A stretch of 64,000 nucleotides of DNA from Phaeoceros laevis (Eukaryota; Anthocerotophyta; Anthocerotopsida; Notothyladales), in assembly GCA_049999765.1 (NCBI GenBank), contig JBNGIQ010009281.1, positions 132,462-196,461 of the forward strand, given 5' to 3'. Numbering within the stretch: the stretch's first letter is position 1; each line of letters opens with the position of its first letter. The translations under genes were made by a program, and so were the position numbers. The notes beneath the pieces are model-generated. The model was not told the origin of the DNA. It worked only from the letters and a program-made list of their open reading frames with translations, and did not search any database. This document shows positions 46,868 through 59,000 of the stretch, one piece after another.

Positions 46868-48824
46868 ATGATGGACGGTGCCTACTACGTCGGGAGAAAC
46901 GAGATTTTGGGCTGGGTGAACTCCACGCTATGGCTGTGCCTCACCAAAGTTGAGGAGGTACTCCATTTGCGCTATGCATTGCCATCTTGGTTCTGAGACT
47001 AGCTGATGCGAGATCTGGGTACTCTTGCATTGTTGCCAGAGCCCAGTAGCAACTGCTACGCACTCCACATTTCTGTCGTCGTGCCTCTGCTTGATTTAAC
47101 CTAACTCTACTAGCTCTCTGTTGTGAATGGCAGGCACATCCAGGGGCTGTGCATTGCCAGCTGATGGACGCAACTCATCCAGGAGTGGTGCCCATGCACA
47201 AGGTACACCCTATGATGCTCTACTTACGGGGCATAAGTTACAGTTGAGGCAGGCAAGGAGTTGCAACCGTCAGCTGGAAGGCCGACTAATACCCCTTTTG
47301 GTCCGCTCTTGCAGGTCAATTTTGAGGCAAGAAGCGAGTACGAGATGATTCAGAACTATAAAGTGCTACAAGAAGTGTGCACCAAGTTGAAGATAACTAA
47401 GGTGTGGTAGTGTGGCTTAAGGTCCGTCGGGTTGCAGTTTTCAGTGTCGAGATTTGTCTGTTGAATGTGTGCGTCTTCTTTGCAGCATGTTGAGGTGAAT
47501 AAGTTGATCAAGGGTAGGCCTTTAGATAATCTGGAGTTCATGCAATGGCTCAAACGCTATTGCGATTCTGTCAATGGCGGTATTTTCAGCCCAAGGTAAG
47601 AAGCAACTTCTCATGACTGAAGCATGGTGGAATGAATCGCATGGTTTCTTATCTGCAGGCTGCTTGATGTTTTGGCTGAAGCTAGATGCTACGGGAAGCA
47701 GAGCTTGTTGCAGTGTAGTGATGATGCCAATGTATTTGCAGTCCCACGGTGAGTCTTCACAGGTAAAACTCTCCATGTGCTGTTACAGATTCAATCATGG
47801 TAACATGTGCACTGTGTCGTTTTGTGGTGTGGCTCCAGTTACAACCCCATGGAACGGCGAGAGGTCTCCAAGGGGGGGAAGGAACTGAATAGGAAGGTAG
47901 CGCCTTATTATGCGGGACATGGGTTTGTACCATCGCAATCTCCACCACATATATCTACACCACAACAATCGCCGAGCAAGCCTGTTGGTTCGACTATCAG
48001 GCCATCGTCATCGTCAGCTTCTCTTCGTTCTGCTGAAATGTCCCATTCCAATGGAAATGGTAAGATACTCTCGTGCAGACTCTCTTCTCTTCGTGTTGTT
48101 TTGGTGGGCCTTTTGCTTTTTCCGTCCTACGAGAGACCTGACTTGTTGACATGCCAATCACAGGAAGATCTCGCTCTGTTCTTGGATCATCCTCGCCTTC
48201 TTCTCCAGAGATCCATATGCTAAATGAACACGTATGCATCAGTCTCATGTTTTCCTCTGAATTGCTCAAGCATATGAATTGGGATCCGCAAGTTGCTCCT
48301 CGTCGTACTCCCCTGACCAGGCATGCCTGCAGGTAACTGAGTTGAAATTATCACTAGAAAACGTAGAGAAGGAGAGGGACTTTTATTTTGCGAAGCTCCG
48401 AGATATTGAAATGCTCTGCCAGACACCAGAGCTGGACCATCTTCCGGTAAGACAAAAGCTTCGCTTCACAGTTTCTTCCCTCAATTGTAGTATTTCACAG
48501 GAGTGACAGGGGTTGTCCTGAACAACGCAGGTAGTTGTAGCGGTTCAGAGAATTCTGTATGCCGCAGACGACAGTCCTACAGTTATAGCTGAAGCCCAAA
48601 CAATGGTTCGTGACTCTCTGCTTGCACAGTCATGTGAGCCAAAGGATATCCAACAGGACAGCTCCCGGGGAGAGCCCACGCTCATAAGGGACACACCTAA
48701 GCGTAGATCTGGCATGGACTCTGATGGTGACCCAAGCCTCGCAAGTCGTCAACACAGAATATCTTGTTCATCAACTCCTAAGGGTGACGGCCTCCAACCA
48801 GTCTCCTCTTTGAAGGTACAATGA
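46868..48824 (+). CDS. EB1: EB1, microtubule plus-end-binding protein
   Basis: Exons 46868-46957, 47134-47202, 47315-47401, 47486-47595, 47839-48059, 48164-48231, 48333-48446 and 48531-48824 give 350 residues in phase. The N-terminal calponin-homology domain has [40 protein letters not shown] and [21 protein letters not shown] Ser/Pro-rich basic linker follows (exons 5-6). The EB-homology coiled coil includes [20 protein letters not shown] and [13 protein letters not shown]. The last exon adds a Ser/Arg-rich tail. Family knowledge: EB1 tracks growing microtubule ends and recruits SxIP partners. Plant EB1 usually starts a few residues earlier (MATNIG.MMD), so a short upstream coding exon may be missing. 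An extra, in-phase 90-bp exon at 47659-47748 could be included (380 residues); see findings. Confidence 0.95.
47659..47748 (+). other. Candidate optional (cassette) exon of EB1
   Basis: Ninety open bases flanked by a good acceptor (TTATCTGCAG) and a strong donor (CCACG/GTGAGTC). It fits the phase on both sides (after AG at 47595, before T at 47839), adding 30 residues ([20 protein letters not shown] and more) between the CH domain and the linker. Canonical EB1 lacks these residues, so either splice form reads through. Confidence 0.5.
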
Positions 48825-49930
48825 AATAACGACCCAGACCTTTGCAGCCGTGTTAGACAACCTGTTAAGTCTACCCCTTGTGTTGGCTGTCACTCTTGTA
48901 TTCGATCCTGTCGCCTTCGACCGTAGTGCAAGCTACTACACTACACTCCATACCATTATCCCCTTTCCCCTGGCAGCTCCAATATGTAGCTTTTCCTCGT
49001 GTAACAACAGTGTCACTTGGGTTGCTGTGTGCCAACTTCTAGTAGAATGGTCAGTGTAATCACCCACCATGAGACCTGCAGTTCAAAAAAGTTCTAATAA
49101 ACATTTTTGTCAAGCTCTTTGATATCACAGCACAATCTGTGGCTTGGTTTCGTGCAGCCAAGTCTGTTGCCGAGTTTGTTGTTGAAAGCTGTAAGCAAAG
49201 GCGCACACATTAGAGCGCAAGAATATGATGCCGCAAGAGGAACTCGTACACCCCGTCAGTTTTAGACACACAGTCACACACTAAGCTAAGAGGAACGTAG
49301 GCACGAGCCCTTGCTAAAATATCGTCTCAACAAAAGCCCGAGTTTGCTACTTTATCACATGCCAGAGCTGAGTTTCATTTGAGGTAACTACTGTCACTCA
49401 GTGCTGTCCTCAGAGTACATTACTGGTTGTCCCCGACACATCCAGCCATCCATCCTGTCCGTCTTTGGTACAGTAGAGAGGGCTACAGAAGAATTGTCTG
49501 CCTGATTGAGGTCGAGACTTCATTTTACAAGCTTCCTCACTGGGCTTCTGGTGACAAATTGAACATGTAGCACCTTGCTAGACATTGCAGCATGCCAGGT
49601 CGGCATTATGACAAACCGACCACTGATCAACTGGCGTTGTTTGGCAAGTAAAAGCCTCACATGAAGAGATAGAATGTGTGACGCAAGAGTGGCTTTGGTT
49701 TCCTGCCTTCGGATGAAGACTGGATCATGGTTTAGAAAATGATCCGTTGATGAAAAAGGCCCGCCACTCCTTGAGCGTACATCAAAGCTTAGGAAGGGAT
49801 GCCCAGGCAAAATAGTCCGTCATTGCTGTGCCGAAGCCAACGGCTTGATCTGCAACAGGCAAGGGGAACAGGGCACTTAGAAGGGAAAACAGTAAACTGA
49901 AAGACCTTAGTTAGAAACAAGACAACCTTC
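48825..49930. other. Convergent intergenic region, EB1 / CLPT
   Basis: Holds the 3' regions of both genes. The minus-strand open stretch 49520-49810 has no recognised motif or splice partner. No gene supported. Confidence 0.55.
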
Positions 49931-51067
49931 CTATGTGAGATCGCTTCTGCTGAAGACATGCAAAGTGCGCACCGAAGACGCGAGCTGTTTCATTAGATCG
50001 TCCGTGACTCCGAGATTGGCGAGAACTTGGTGGCCAGCAGATTCTTTTTGAGCCCAGATTCCAAGGAGCAAATGCGACGTTGTCACCTCTCCATCTTCAC
50101 CTATAAATCACGAAAGAGGTTGAAACAGGTGGTCAAGCTTCTGAACTAGTACGACGTGGTAACAGGAGTGAAAAGCACACCCAGGTGCACCACCTTTTTT
50201 TTCTTTCTCTTCCAATGCCCAATCCAGGGCTTTCTGAGCTGGTTCCGTCAGTGGAGGATGCTCCGGACTGAAGAAGTACATGTCTGCCTTCCCTAGAAGC
50301 TTGATGACTTCGTCTCTTACACCAAACAAGGTAACTCCATTTGCACGTAAGAACTTCGCAGCCGTGCTAGTACCTTCAGAAACAGTACACAAAAAAACCG
50401 CCTGAAGTCAAACTTCATGAAGCCCCCAGTCGGATCATGCAAGATTTCTGTTTCGGGGCGGTGTAAAGAAGAAAGCTAACCTTCCGTGAGCATTCCCATA
50501 AGGAGTGCCTCCGTCCCTGTGGTTGGATACTTCAGTTTGCGAGCTTCCAGCTCTGCCATGCTGAATGACTTGATAGCTCTGGCTGACCATCTAGAATCCA
50601 GCATTTCAGGAATTCAAATTTAAATCGGCATTCTACCGGCTGGCTAGCTGATTAGGTCCCTGTACTGGTGAGTCCACGAAGTCAGAATTCCAATGATTAG
50701 ATAAACAAAAGGACGAGGAAGCTCACTCACAAGGGCAGGCCTTGCCTAGGACCTCTTTGTTGCTGCCTGCGAGGATAAACGAGGCTGTTAGCTCAGAGCT
50801 TTCTTGCAAAGATACCATCAGATAGAAGACCTAGGTAGATTTGCACACAGCTCGTGAGAAAAGAGTTTACCCTGTCGGCAACACCATGCAGATTGGGCTG
50901 GAGGTGCGGGCACAAGCTCGGTCCCTCGTCTGCCGTAAGATCCATCGCAAAGGATGATGCTGCCATTGCAGATTTACTCGAGAACTCAGAGAGCCTGCAA
51001 CTATCCGACTCGAGGTCGGCTGACATAACAAGGAGGCCTTACAGCTCCAAGTCTGTGCAGACGCCAT
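49931..51067 (-). CDS. CLPT: CLPT, plastid Clp protease accessory protein (Clp N-domain)
   Basis: Five exons: 50871-51067, 50731-50766, 50481-50590, 50194-50373 and 49931-50100; 230 residues, phases consistent, close to plant CLPT1/CLPT2 (about 240). A basic Ser/Arg-rich leader (MASAQTWSCKASLLCQ start) is a plastid transit peptide. The Clp-N fold shows WSARAIKSFSMAELEARKLK, YPTTGTEALLMGMLTEGTST, GKADMYFFSPEHPPLTEPAQ and TTSHLLLGIWAQKESAGHQV. No ATPase domain follows, which distinguishes it from ClpC. Known role: CLPT binds the ClpPR core ring and helps its assembly in the chloroplast stroma. CLPT1 and CLPT2 cannot be told apart here. The 36-bp exon 2 is supported by phase and borders only. 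Divergent from the CIPK gene. Confidence 0.92.
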
Positions 51068-51698
51068 CACTCGAATTGCAGCTCAGCCGAATGTAGCTCC
51101 AGGTGTTGTAGGGTTGACCGTTGATTGTGTTTAGGTTTAGGGGCTGTAGTTGTGTGCTTGAATTAGGGGCCTGCTCCGGTCAAATGTGCTCGCATGACCC
51201 CTGACTGGGTCAAAAGTGGATGGTGGCCCTCTCCGCCCAACTGCAATCGTCATTAAGCTTATCCCTCCTGAGCTTGGAATCTTTTCGGAGCTAAGACTCT
51301 CGTTGGGTATGAGTTTTCAGTCCCAGCCTGAAGTCCACTGGATCCTTTTTGACGCATTCTGCTCGATGGCGCAAAAATAGTGTGAAGTGGAGTAGATCCC
51401 AGCGTTGCTTTGTCTCTTCAGCTTCTGCAGTTGCTACGCTCAACTGTCAAGTTTGTCACTGGATGATCTTGCAAGGAGCAGGGTGCGTTCGCACCTTACA
51501 CGAGAAAGATGGCTCAAGTTTTGGTTGCGGTGGCTAGTTTTTCTCTAGCCTCCAGGCAGGCTTCTTCGGAATGAGTGGAAGAAATCCTTGTGGACCTGGA
51601 AAGTAGGACTGGGAAGCAGAAATTGGAGGGTCAAGAAAAGCTACTTTGAATACCCAGAAGTTTGTCTAAGAAGCCCCATCGGCACGTCTTTCGCAATC
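51068..51698. promoter_or_regulatory. Divergent intergenic region, CLPT / CIPK
   Basis: 631 bp between oppositely directed start codons, so both promoters and 5' leaders lie here. No clear core element recognised. Confidence 0.5.
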
Positions 51699-54641
51699 AT
51701 GGTGATCAGGAAGGTCGGAAAATATGAAGTGGGCCGTACAATCGGAGAGGGAACATTTGCCAAAGTCAAATTCGCTCAGAACACTGAGACAGGAGAAAGC
51801 GTAGCCATGAAAGTCTTGGACAAACAAACTATCCTTAAGCACAAAATGGTCGACCAGGTTAGCAGACATGTGTTGTCCCAAGCGTAGTGTCCTCCAGAGG
51901 TTGTTGCCCTCCAGTTGGGCTGGTGTCAGCATGTGACGGAGGTCATGCTTTCTGCTCAATAGACTGTACAGCAGGAAAAATCATGTTCGTTTTCTCTGTT
52001 TGAGCCTGTGTATAGCTCGGCTGGGCAACTTCCTGACTTAGCCAGTGGAAACCTCACGTGTGCAGATCAAGAGGGAGATTTCCGTAATGAAGCTCGTCAG
52101 GCATCCAAATGTAGTCAATCTGCATGAGGTTTCAGCGTCACAAAACTTCCCTTACTACTCTTGTAATTTGCAGGATCCAGTGCCAGAACATGTTGTATGA
52201 GAGTGCTTTTTGCTCTTCCGGCTGCAATTGTTGGTTGACAGAGTGAATCTCTGCTCTGTAGGTTCTCGCCAGTAAAACAAAGATCTACATTATCTTGGAG
52301 TTTGTGACAGGTGGTGAGCTTTTTGACAAAATTGTAAGTCTCCTGTTCAGCTCAAGGCCATAGCTGTCATTATTCCTTGATTCCTGAGATGAAAGGAGCA
52401 GCAAGTGGCAAAAACGGCCTTATTCCTTTTGAGCATTTAGTGACGTAAGTTTTGAGACGGAGTTGTTCTACCGAAAGGTGCACCAAGGAAGGCTAGGAGA
52501 AGCTGAGTCTCGAAAGTACTTCCAGCAGCTGATTGATGCTGTGGACTTCTGTCACAGTAAAGGTGTATATCATCGCGATCTCAAGGTACCATCACTGCCG
52601 CAGTTGGTTAGTTATGGAGTGCTTCTGTAGACCTGCAGGGTTCCCTTGTTGACCCGTGACTTCAACACTGCCAACTCTCGATATAACCACAGAATACTAA
52701 CAACAGTTCATGATGCAAATTGGAGACAGCCAGAGAACCTGCTACTGGATTCCTCTGGCAACTTGAAAATATCCGACTTTGGCCTGAGTGCTCTTCCGCA
52801 GCAAGTCAGGGTACGTTTTGGTTCAGCCTGCTCTAACCATCAGTACTTCAGAAAGCAGCAGGCTTGAGCAAGCAATACTGACTTTACTGGGTTGCAGGAC
52901 GATGGTCTTCTTCACACAACATGTGGGACTCCAAATTATGTGGCTCCTGAGGTAATAAAACATGAGTGCTGTGTCTTGGAGAAGACTTTGTAGGTCACAA
53001 ATTTGCACCTGTTATCTTAGACAGGATAAGGTTCACCTGAATTTGCAGAGTGTGTCTAGCATGTGACTGATCTATCAGGTGATGAAACTACGAACGACAT
53101 TCTGCTCATCTTGGGTGCTTGTTTTTCATCTCCTTGCAGGTTCTTAACAACAAAGGATATGATGGCGCAGTCGCAGATATCTGGTCATGTGGTGTGATCT
53201 TGTATGTCTTGCTGGCAGGGTTTCTTCCATTCGACGAGGCTGACCTAACTACTCTTTACAGGAAGGTAAAGATTTCAGTTTGTCGCTCAGTGAGACCCTT
53301 GCCAAACTCTGTACACAACAGCGTTGATGGAATTTTCTCTTGGCAGATCCATTTAGCAGATTTTGCTTGTCCTACATGGTTCTCTCCTGGCGTCAGAGGC
53401 CTAATTGGGAAAATTTTGTTGCCGAAGCCTCAGAATGTAAGTTGGTATCTTAGGGATGAGCTTCAGTTTGTTCCTGATTGTAGTGCGCAAGTTTGTGGAT
53501 CTTTCAGACAGCGGGTGTAGCTTGTCTTGTCAGTACACTTGACAGGTGTGCAGATTTGTGCAGCGGCTCACAGTTGCTGGAATCCGGAAAGATGAGTGGT
53601 TCAGGAAAAACTACATTCCTGTTAGACTATACGAGGAGGAAGACATAAACCTGGATGATGTCCAAGCTGTCTTTGATGATTCTGAGGTGACAGGATTTTT
53701 TGGTTGAAGCTTTCCTTGTAATCCACAGCCTGAAAGAGAGACACTTATCTTGTTCAAGCAACTGACATGTCTCGCTCTTGTCGCGTGTATTGCAGGAGCG
53801 GTTTGTGGATGACCAAACAGAACTGCAGGAGTCTGTCCCGTCTATGATGAATGCTTTTGAGCTGATCACCCTTTCTCAGGGGCTCAACCTCTCCGCGTTG
53901 TTTGACAGACGACAGGTATTTAGGGTATCATTTGAGCTAGTTCCTGCAATCTTGACATGGTAGCCCTGCTTGATCACGGTGGTGGCGGTGATGTCTTTTG
54001 AGCAGGATCATGTGAGACGTCAGACTCGCTTCACATCTAACAAACCAGCCAGGGAAATCATGAGTAGGATGGAGGCCGCTGCAAAATCCATGGGACTGAG
54101 GGTCCAGACCAGGCATTTCAAGGTACCCATCCCACAAGACTTGTCAAGACATCCATCCTTGTAGCGGACTGCACATATGTTCCTTGCCCCTAATTTGCGA
54201 GCTGTGACACCCAACAGATGCGACTTGAGGGATCATCAGGTGTAAGGGCTGGACACCTCGCTGTCGCAATCGAGGTAAACCTGTGCTGTGGGTGAGGTGA
54301 CACGCACATCGTATGCCTCCCCTAGTACAAAAATGTGACCTCTCTGCACCATCTGCAGGTATTCGAAGTTGCGCCGTCGTTGTACATGGTGGAAGTGCGC
54401 AAAGCGGTAGGCGACACTCTGGAGTACCATAAGGTGAAATGGCAGCACTTGTCTTTGTCTGGTTGTTGTGCCACTGGTGTGGGGCTTTTTTCAAATTCGA
54501 TTTTGCAACTGATACGCGTTTTGCACATGTCTGCAGTTTTACAAAGCGTTTTGTGCGCATCTGGACAGTCTGATTTGGAAATCCGGTGCCGATGCAGAGG
54601 TGGGAAGGCCTAGTCTGACCAAGTCCTCCAGCGTCAAGTAA
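51699..54641 (+). CDS. CBL-interacting protein kinase, CIPK24/SOS2-like (SnRK3)
   Basis: Fourteen exons, all phase 0: 51699-51857, 52066-52128, 52262-52333, 52478-52585, 52730-52810, 52898-52951, 53140-53265, 53347-53436, 53564-53686, 53796-53915, 54006-54122, 54218-54274, 54359-54433 and 54537-54641; 449 residues. Kinase: GEGTFAKV (16-23), Lys38 in VAMK, HRDLKPEN (Asp132; split between exons 4 and 5), DFG (Asp150), [12 protein letters not shown]. Regulatory half: NAF motif at 311-313 in [20 protein letters not shown], then a PPI-type region with [18 protein letters not shown] and [20 protein letters not shown]. Family knowledge: calcium-loaded CBL proteins bind the NAF motif and release autoinhibition; CIPK24/SOS2 activates Na+/H+ exchange. 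Sequence words ([25 protein letters not shown]) are nearest CIPK24/CIPK8, but orthology needs a tree. Confidence 0.95.
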
Positions 54642-55473
54642 TGGATTTCTGGTTGTAACACGCAAGTAGCTTGCATCTCTCATAGCCCATTTGAGGTCTC
54701 AATTTCATGTGAAAGCCCAAAACCTCGTAATCAGCTCCTGGACAGCACGGAAATAAAGCTGGCAAATAAAGCTAGCATGCTTGTATATATACTGCAGCCT
54801 CCACTGGACGGAACGTCCCCCACCCCTAGACTAGAGTGACCGAGCCGTTTTAAATAAGTTCAGTAAACACATGAAGCGAGCACACTTAGAATAGATGTAA
54901 CTCGTTCACAGAGGCTTTGGGAACGACTCGCAGCAGACACGTCGTAGCCGGCCGCGGCGTCCTCCATGGCGCAGTGCCCCACCAGATGGGGTACATCGGC
55001 AAGCTCTCCTTCACCACCGCCTCAATGTACGGCAACCGCGCCAGGTCCTATTCCTGAACCGCGCGGTCGCTCGTGCCAGGATTTCCGGGCCCCTCAGGAG
55101 CTAGGAGAAGGCCCAGATGACCACGGTCGACGACGGCTCCGTCCCCGCCACCATCAGGGCAGCACAGTAGCCATTGGGCAGTAGCTAGAGCTAGCTCCGA
55201 CGATGTCGTTCACTGGGTCCATTTGCAGGGCAAGTTGATGATCTCTGCTGAATGCTACAGCCTCCATTTGTGGATCGCCTTCTCAGGTTCCCAATGGCCC
55301 CGGCATCTGTGGTGATATATGACCTTCTAAAGTGCCGTCACGATCGACTGGTGCACAAAGCTGCAGCGGGTGTAGGGAAGGTGCCCGAAGGTGCCCGCTA
55401 AGTTCCAGTGTGTGCAGAATGGACTGGTACATGTGGGAAGTAGCATGCATAATCGCATAATCGTGGTCGGACT
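54642..55473. other. Intergenic stretch without gene
   Basis: 3' region of the CIPK gene, then sequence with no recognised coding frame or repeat up to the transposon target site. Confidence 0.55.
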
Positions 55474-55481
55474 ACAAAAAC

Positions 55482-56749
55482 CAGGGTTTCTGTCGGACGG
55501 AACCCGTTCCCGTCCGGTCGCGTTCCCGTCCGTTGGGAACGCGTAACATGTTTTTGGGGAAACGTTCCCGAAAAACAAGTTCCCTCCTTCCCGAAAAACA
55601 AGTTCCCTCCTTCCCGAAAAACAAGTTCCTTCCTTCCTTGGCCATGGCTGCCAAGCTTAGGAGGGCGCGCCCCTGCCATGCCCGCTCGCGAGGCCCGCCC
55701 TGCCCTACCTTGCCCCGGCCGCCTCTCCTTCCAAACTGGCCAGCTATTGCCCTACCTTGCCCCGGCCGCCTCTCCTTCCAACCTGGCCAGCTATTGCTCC
55801 CAGCCACGGCCCTCTCCTCTCCATGAGGCCGCGCGTGCGGCCCTGCCATGGCTGCCATGGGAGGCAGGGCGCCTCCCTGCCTCTCTCGCGAGGCCTGCCC
55901 TGCCCCTCCTCGCCCTCGCCTGCTGGAATTGTTAGCGACATCCCTCCCATCCCGCTCTGCCTGGTGGAATCGGCAGAGGGATGGCGCCTCCCACCCAGCT
56001 CCATCCTCGCTGAAATTGCGCAAGGGAGGGAGGCCGTTCTTCTCGAGGCCGCTCTTCTGGAATTGGGGGAGGGAGGCGCCATCCCTCCGATCCCGCTCTG
56101 CGTGGTGGAATCCGCAGGAATGGCGCCTCCCTCCCAGCTCCATCCCTGCTGAAATTGGGCAAGGGAGGGAGGGCGGTGCTGAAATTGGACAAGGGAGCGA
56201 GGCCGCCCTGCTGGAATTGGGGGAGGGAGGCGCCATCCCTCCGTCANNNNNNNNNNNNNNNNNNNNNNNNNNNNNNNNNNNNNNNNNNNNNNNNNNNNNN
56301 NNNNNNNNNNNNNNNNNNNNNNNNNNNNNNNNNNNNNNNNNNNNNNNNNNNNNNNNNNNNNNNNNNNNNNNNNNNNNNNNNNNNNNNNNNNNNNNNNNNN
56401 NNNNNNNNNNNNNNNNNNNNNNNNNNNNNNNNNNNNNNNNNNNNNNNNNNNNNNNNNNNNNNNNNNNNNNNNNNNNNNNNNNNNNNNNNNNNNNNNNNNN
56501 NNNNNNNNNNNNNNNNNNNNNNNNNNNNNNNNNNNNNNNNNNNNNNNNNNNNNNNNNNNNNNNNNNNNNNNNNNNNNNNNNNNNNNNNNNNNNNNNNNNN
56601 NNNNNNNNNNNNNNNNNNNNNNNNNNNNNNNNNNNNNNNNNNNNNNGAACGCACGTCCGTTCCGTACGCGTTTCTTTGGCCCAAACTTAATTTCCCAGAA
56701 ACCCTGACAAAAGTAACTTTGGCCCAAACTTAATTTCCCAGAAACCCTG
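55482..56749. mobile_element. Non-autonomous hAT-type DNA transposon with TIRs and 8-bp target duplication
   Basis: The left end CAGGGTTTCTG (55482-55492) is the exact reverse complement of the right end CAGAAACCCTG (56739-56749). The eight bases ACAAAAAC flank it on both sides (55474-55481 and 56750-56757). An 8-bp duplication and CAGGG-type ends are hallmarks of hAT elements. The interior is GC-rich, full of short repeats (CCCGAAAAACAAGTTCC x3; two copies of a CTTGCCCCGGCCGCCTCTCC unit; GAGGGAGG-CGCCATCCCTCC blocks) and encodes no transposase. The right end contains its last approximately 38 bases twice in tandem (from about 56669 and 56712). A gap of 400 N (56247-56646) lies inside, so the true length is unknown. 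Confidence 0.88.
56247..56646. other. Assembly gap, 400 N
   Basis: Undetermined bases inside the hAT-type element; all long open frames spanning it are artefacts. Confidence 1.
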
Positions 56750-57205
56750 ACAAAAACTACACTTTTTGTTTCGCTCTGTATACCTAAGGTATACATCTTT
56801 GATGATGCTCATTTTTTTTACCAAAGGTAGAAGAAAGCATGCTCCATTAAAGTCCATTTGCAAGAAGTCTCATGTCAAACAAACAAGCCTATAATTAGTT
56901 ATGATTTGTTCACTACATCATGTTCAAATCCAAAAACTTATTATTATAAATAGATCCCGTCAGTTTTAAATAATACATGTACAGACGTTTTTGTAGCTCT
57001 CCCGGAGCTCTACAACATGGGGCAATCGAGGTGTGAACACGCCTTCAAATACAGAAGTTATAAGACTTCAAAAAAACCGGACCCACGCCCAATGAGTGTA
57101 GTTGCGTTCGCGCTGCCACCGGCACGATATGCTAGCCTACGGGCTTTTAGTTCGAGATTCGAACTAATAAAGCCACGTGCTACCCCCCGCCCCCCGTTTC
57201 CCCCT

Positions 57206-57882
57206 TCTCTTAAAGTGACACAAGTATTGATTATTGATGAGGGCTAGCGTGCCAGGTGGTGGGGCCGACTCCTTCTGGCACGCCCGTCTCTCTCGCCCAT
57301 GCGGGGCCTTCTGGGCAGGCCCATGGCCCATGCACCCCCATGCCCGCATGCCCACATGCGGGGCGTTGTGGGCAGGCCCATGGCCGCATGGCCCATGCAC
57401 CCCCATGCCCGCATGTTCATGGCCCGTGCCGCGAGCCATAAATTTGTTGAAATCTTAAAGAAACCAATTAGGATTTGTTGGCAGGGAAGGTTGGCTGCAT
57501 AGCGCTTGGGAGATAAAAACTTTCAGGTCAGGCGCCCTGGGTGTGGATCAGCTCTCGGATGGGGAGACTTTTTTGTTTCCACGTCTTGCGGTCTCCTTTG
57601 GGTTTTCTAAGGGTCGCGGACTCACGGCGCTTGTTGGTGGCGCATGCCTCACCGGCATGGAGGCGCATGAAACCCCGAAGGGCGAGCCGTAAGGGCGCAT
57701 GACCTAAGCCCAAGGTAGGCGCATGGGCATGGGGTATGGGTTTATGGGGTATGGGGTATGGGGTATGGGTTTTGACCCACAACGCCCCGCATGTGCGCAA
57801 GAGAGAGACGGGCGTGCCAGAAGGAGTCGGACCCACCACCTCGCACGCTAGCCCTCATCAATACTTGTGTTACTTTAAGAGA
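57206..57882. repeat. Long inverted repeat with tandem-repeat core
   Basis: The left arm from 57206 (CTCTTAAAGTGACACAAGTA, then GGGCTAGCGTGCCAGGTGGT and GACTCCTTCTGGCACGCCCG) recurs inverted at about 57770-57882, with few mismatches over about 110 bases. The centre has tandem GGCCCATGGCC/CATGCACCCCCATGCCCGCATG blocks (57310-57420) and a (GGGGTAT)n run (57722-57765). No transposase frame. Confidence 0.75.
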
Positions 57883-58679
57883 CGGGCCGTTTCCGGCCGA
57901 CAGCTCGAGGCCCTCCGCCCGCGGCCCCGCCTCATTTTTTGTGCCGTGGTTTGAGTTTTGCAGGTGACACCTAGCCCGTCTCTCTTGATAGTACTTAGGT
58001 GTAGCGGTGTGGGTTTTACATGTATGTAGCCGGGCCAAGCGTAAGTAAATCGTAAAGTGTAACGCTTATATAGTAAAGTATTTATTTTACATTATTCCCT
58101 TATTTATAATTATATTTTTCTAGTGTAATTATATTTCGTGCATATAATTATTTTTCTTACATATAATTATTTTCTAGTATAATTACATTTCATGCTCATA
58201 ATTACTTTTCTTATATATAATTACTTTCTTGTAGGACATAAGCACACCATAAGGCTATGAAGAAATGAACATCCATCTAAGATTAGCCCACTCAGGTGTG
58301 CTATTCATTTATATTTTACACATGTTTACATGCCTTACATGTTACAATGTAATGGTGTCATTTTACGTGTAATATGACCAGGGAAATGAATGTAAGCAAT
58401 TTGTAAACCCTACCCGTTTACATATAAAAATTTCGACCTCTTAATAAAGTATAAGTAATTATATATGTAATTCAATTACATGTAAAGTGTAAAATGTAAA
58501 GCCCACACCCCTACTTAGGTCTATTTTGCATCACTTGTGCTTTGAATGACACTACCTAGGTCTGCTATGCATCACTTTGCTTTATATGACATTATGCTTT
58601 GCTTGTGCTTTGCAGCACACTACGTGATTGTGTTTTGCACCACTTTTGCATTGTGGACTATTGTTCCTTAGTGCATGTG
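57883..58679. other. AT-rich stretch with TAATTA repeats, no gene
   Basis: 58070-58240 is made of imperfect units of ATAATTA(TTTTTCTTACAT/CTTTTCTTATAT). The rest up to 58680 is AT-rich with TGTAA motifs. No coding signal. Confidence 0.6.
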
Positions 58680-59000
58680 TGCTGGTCACCAGTGTTGGAG
58701 CTCACATTTGCAGTTCAATGTAGTACTTCAACATAGCTTTCTACTGTTTAACGCTCGTGGACTAGTGTTCCTTAGTGCATGTATGGTGGTCACTAGTGTT
58801 GGAACTCACCTTTGCATTCCAATGTAGTGCTTCAGCATAACTTTCTACTATTTAGTGTTGGTCACCAGTGTCGCAGCTCACCTTTGCAGTCCAATGGAGT
58901 GTTGCAGCAGAACTTTGTAGTGTACAGTGGTGGTCACCAGTGTCAGAGCTCATCTTTGTAGTCCAACGTAGTCCTGCAGCTTAACTTTGTACCATACGGT
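58680..59000 (+). repeat. Imperfect tandem repeat, about 80-110 bp unit, four copies
   Basis: The core GGTCACCAGTGT.GGAGCTCACCTTTGCAGTCCAATGTAGT, followed by GCTTCAGCATAACTTTCTAC, occurs four times (starting near 58685, 58790, 58861 and 58927), each copy diverged by several substitutions. No reading frame is conserved between copies. Confidence 0.75.

Noticed and set aside
55472-56796. Very long open frames (up to 350 codons) around the N gap
   Set aside because: They run through undetermined bases and a GC-rich repeat; coding content is not real.
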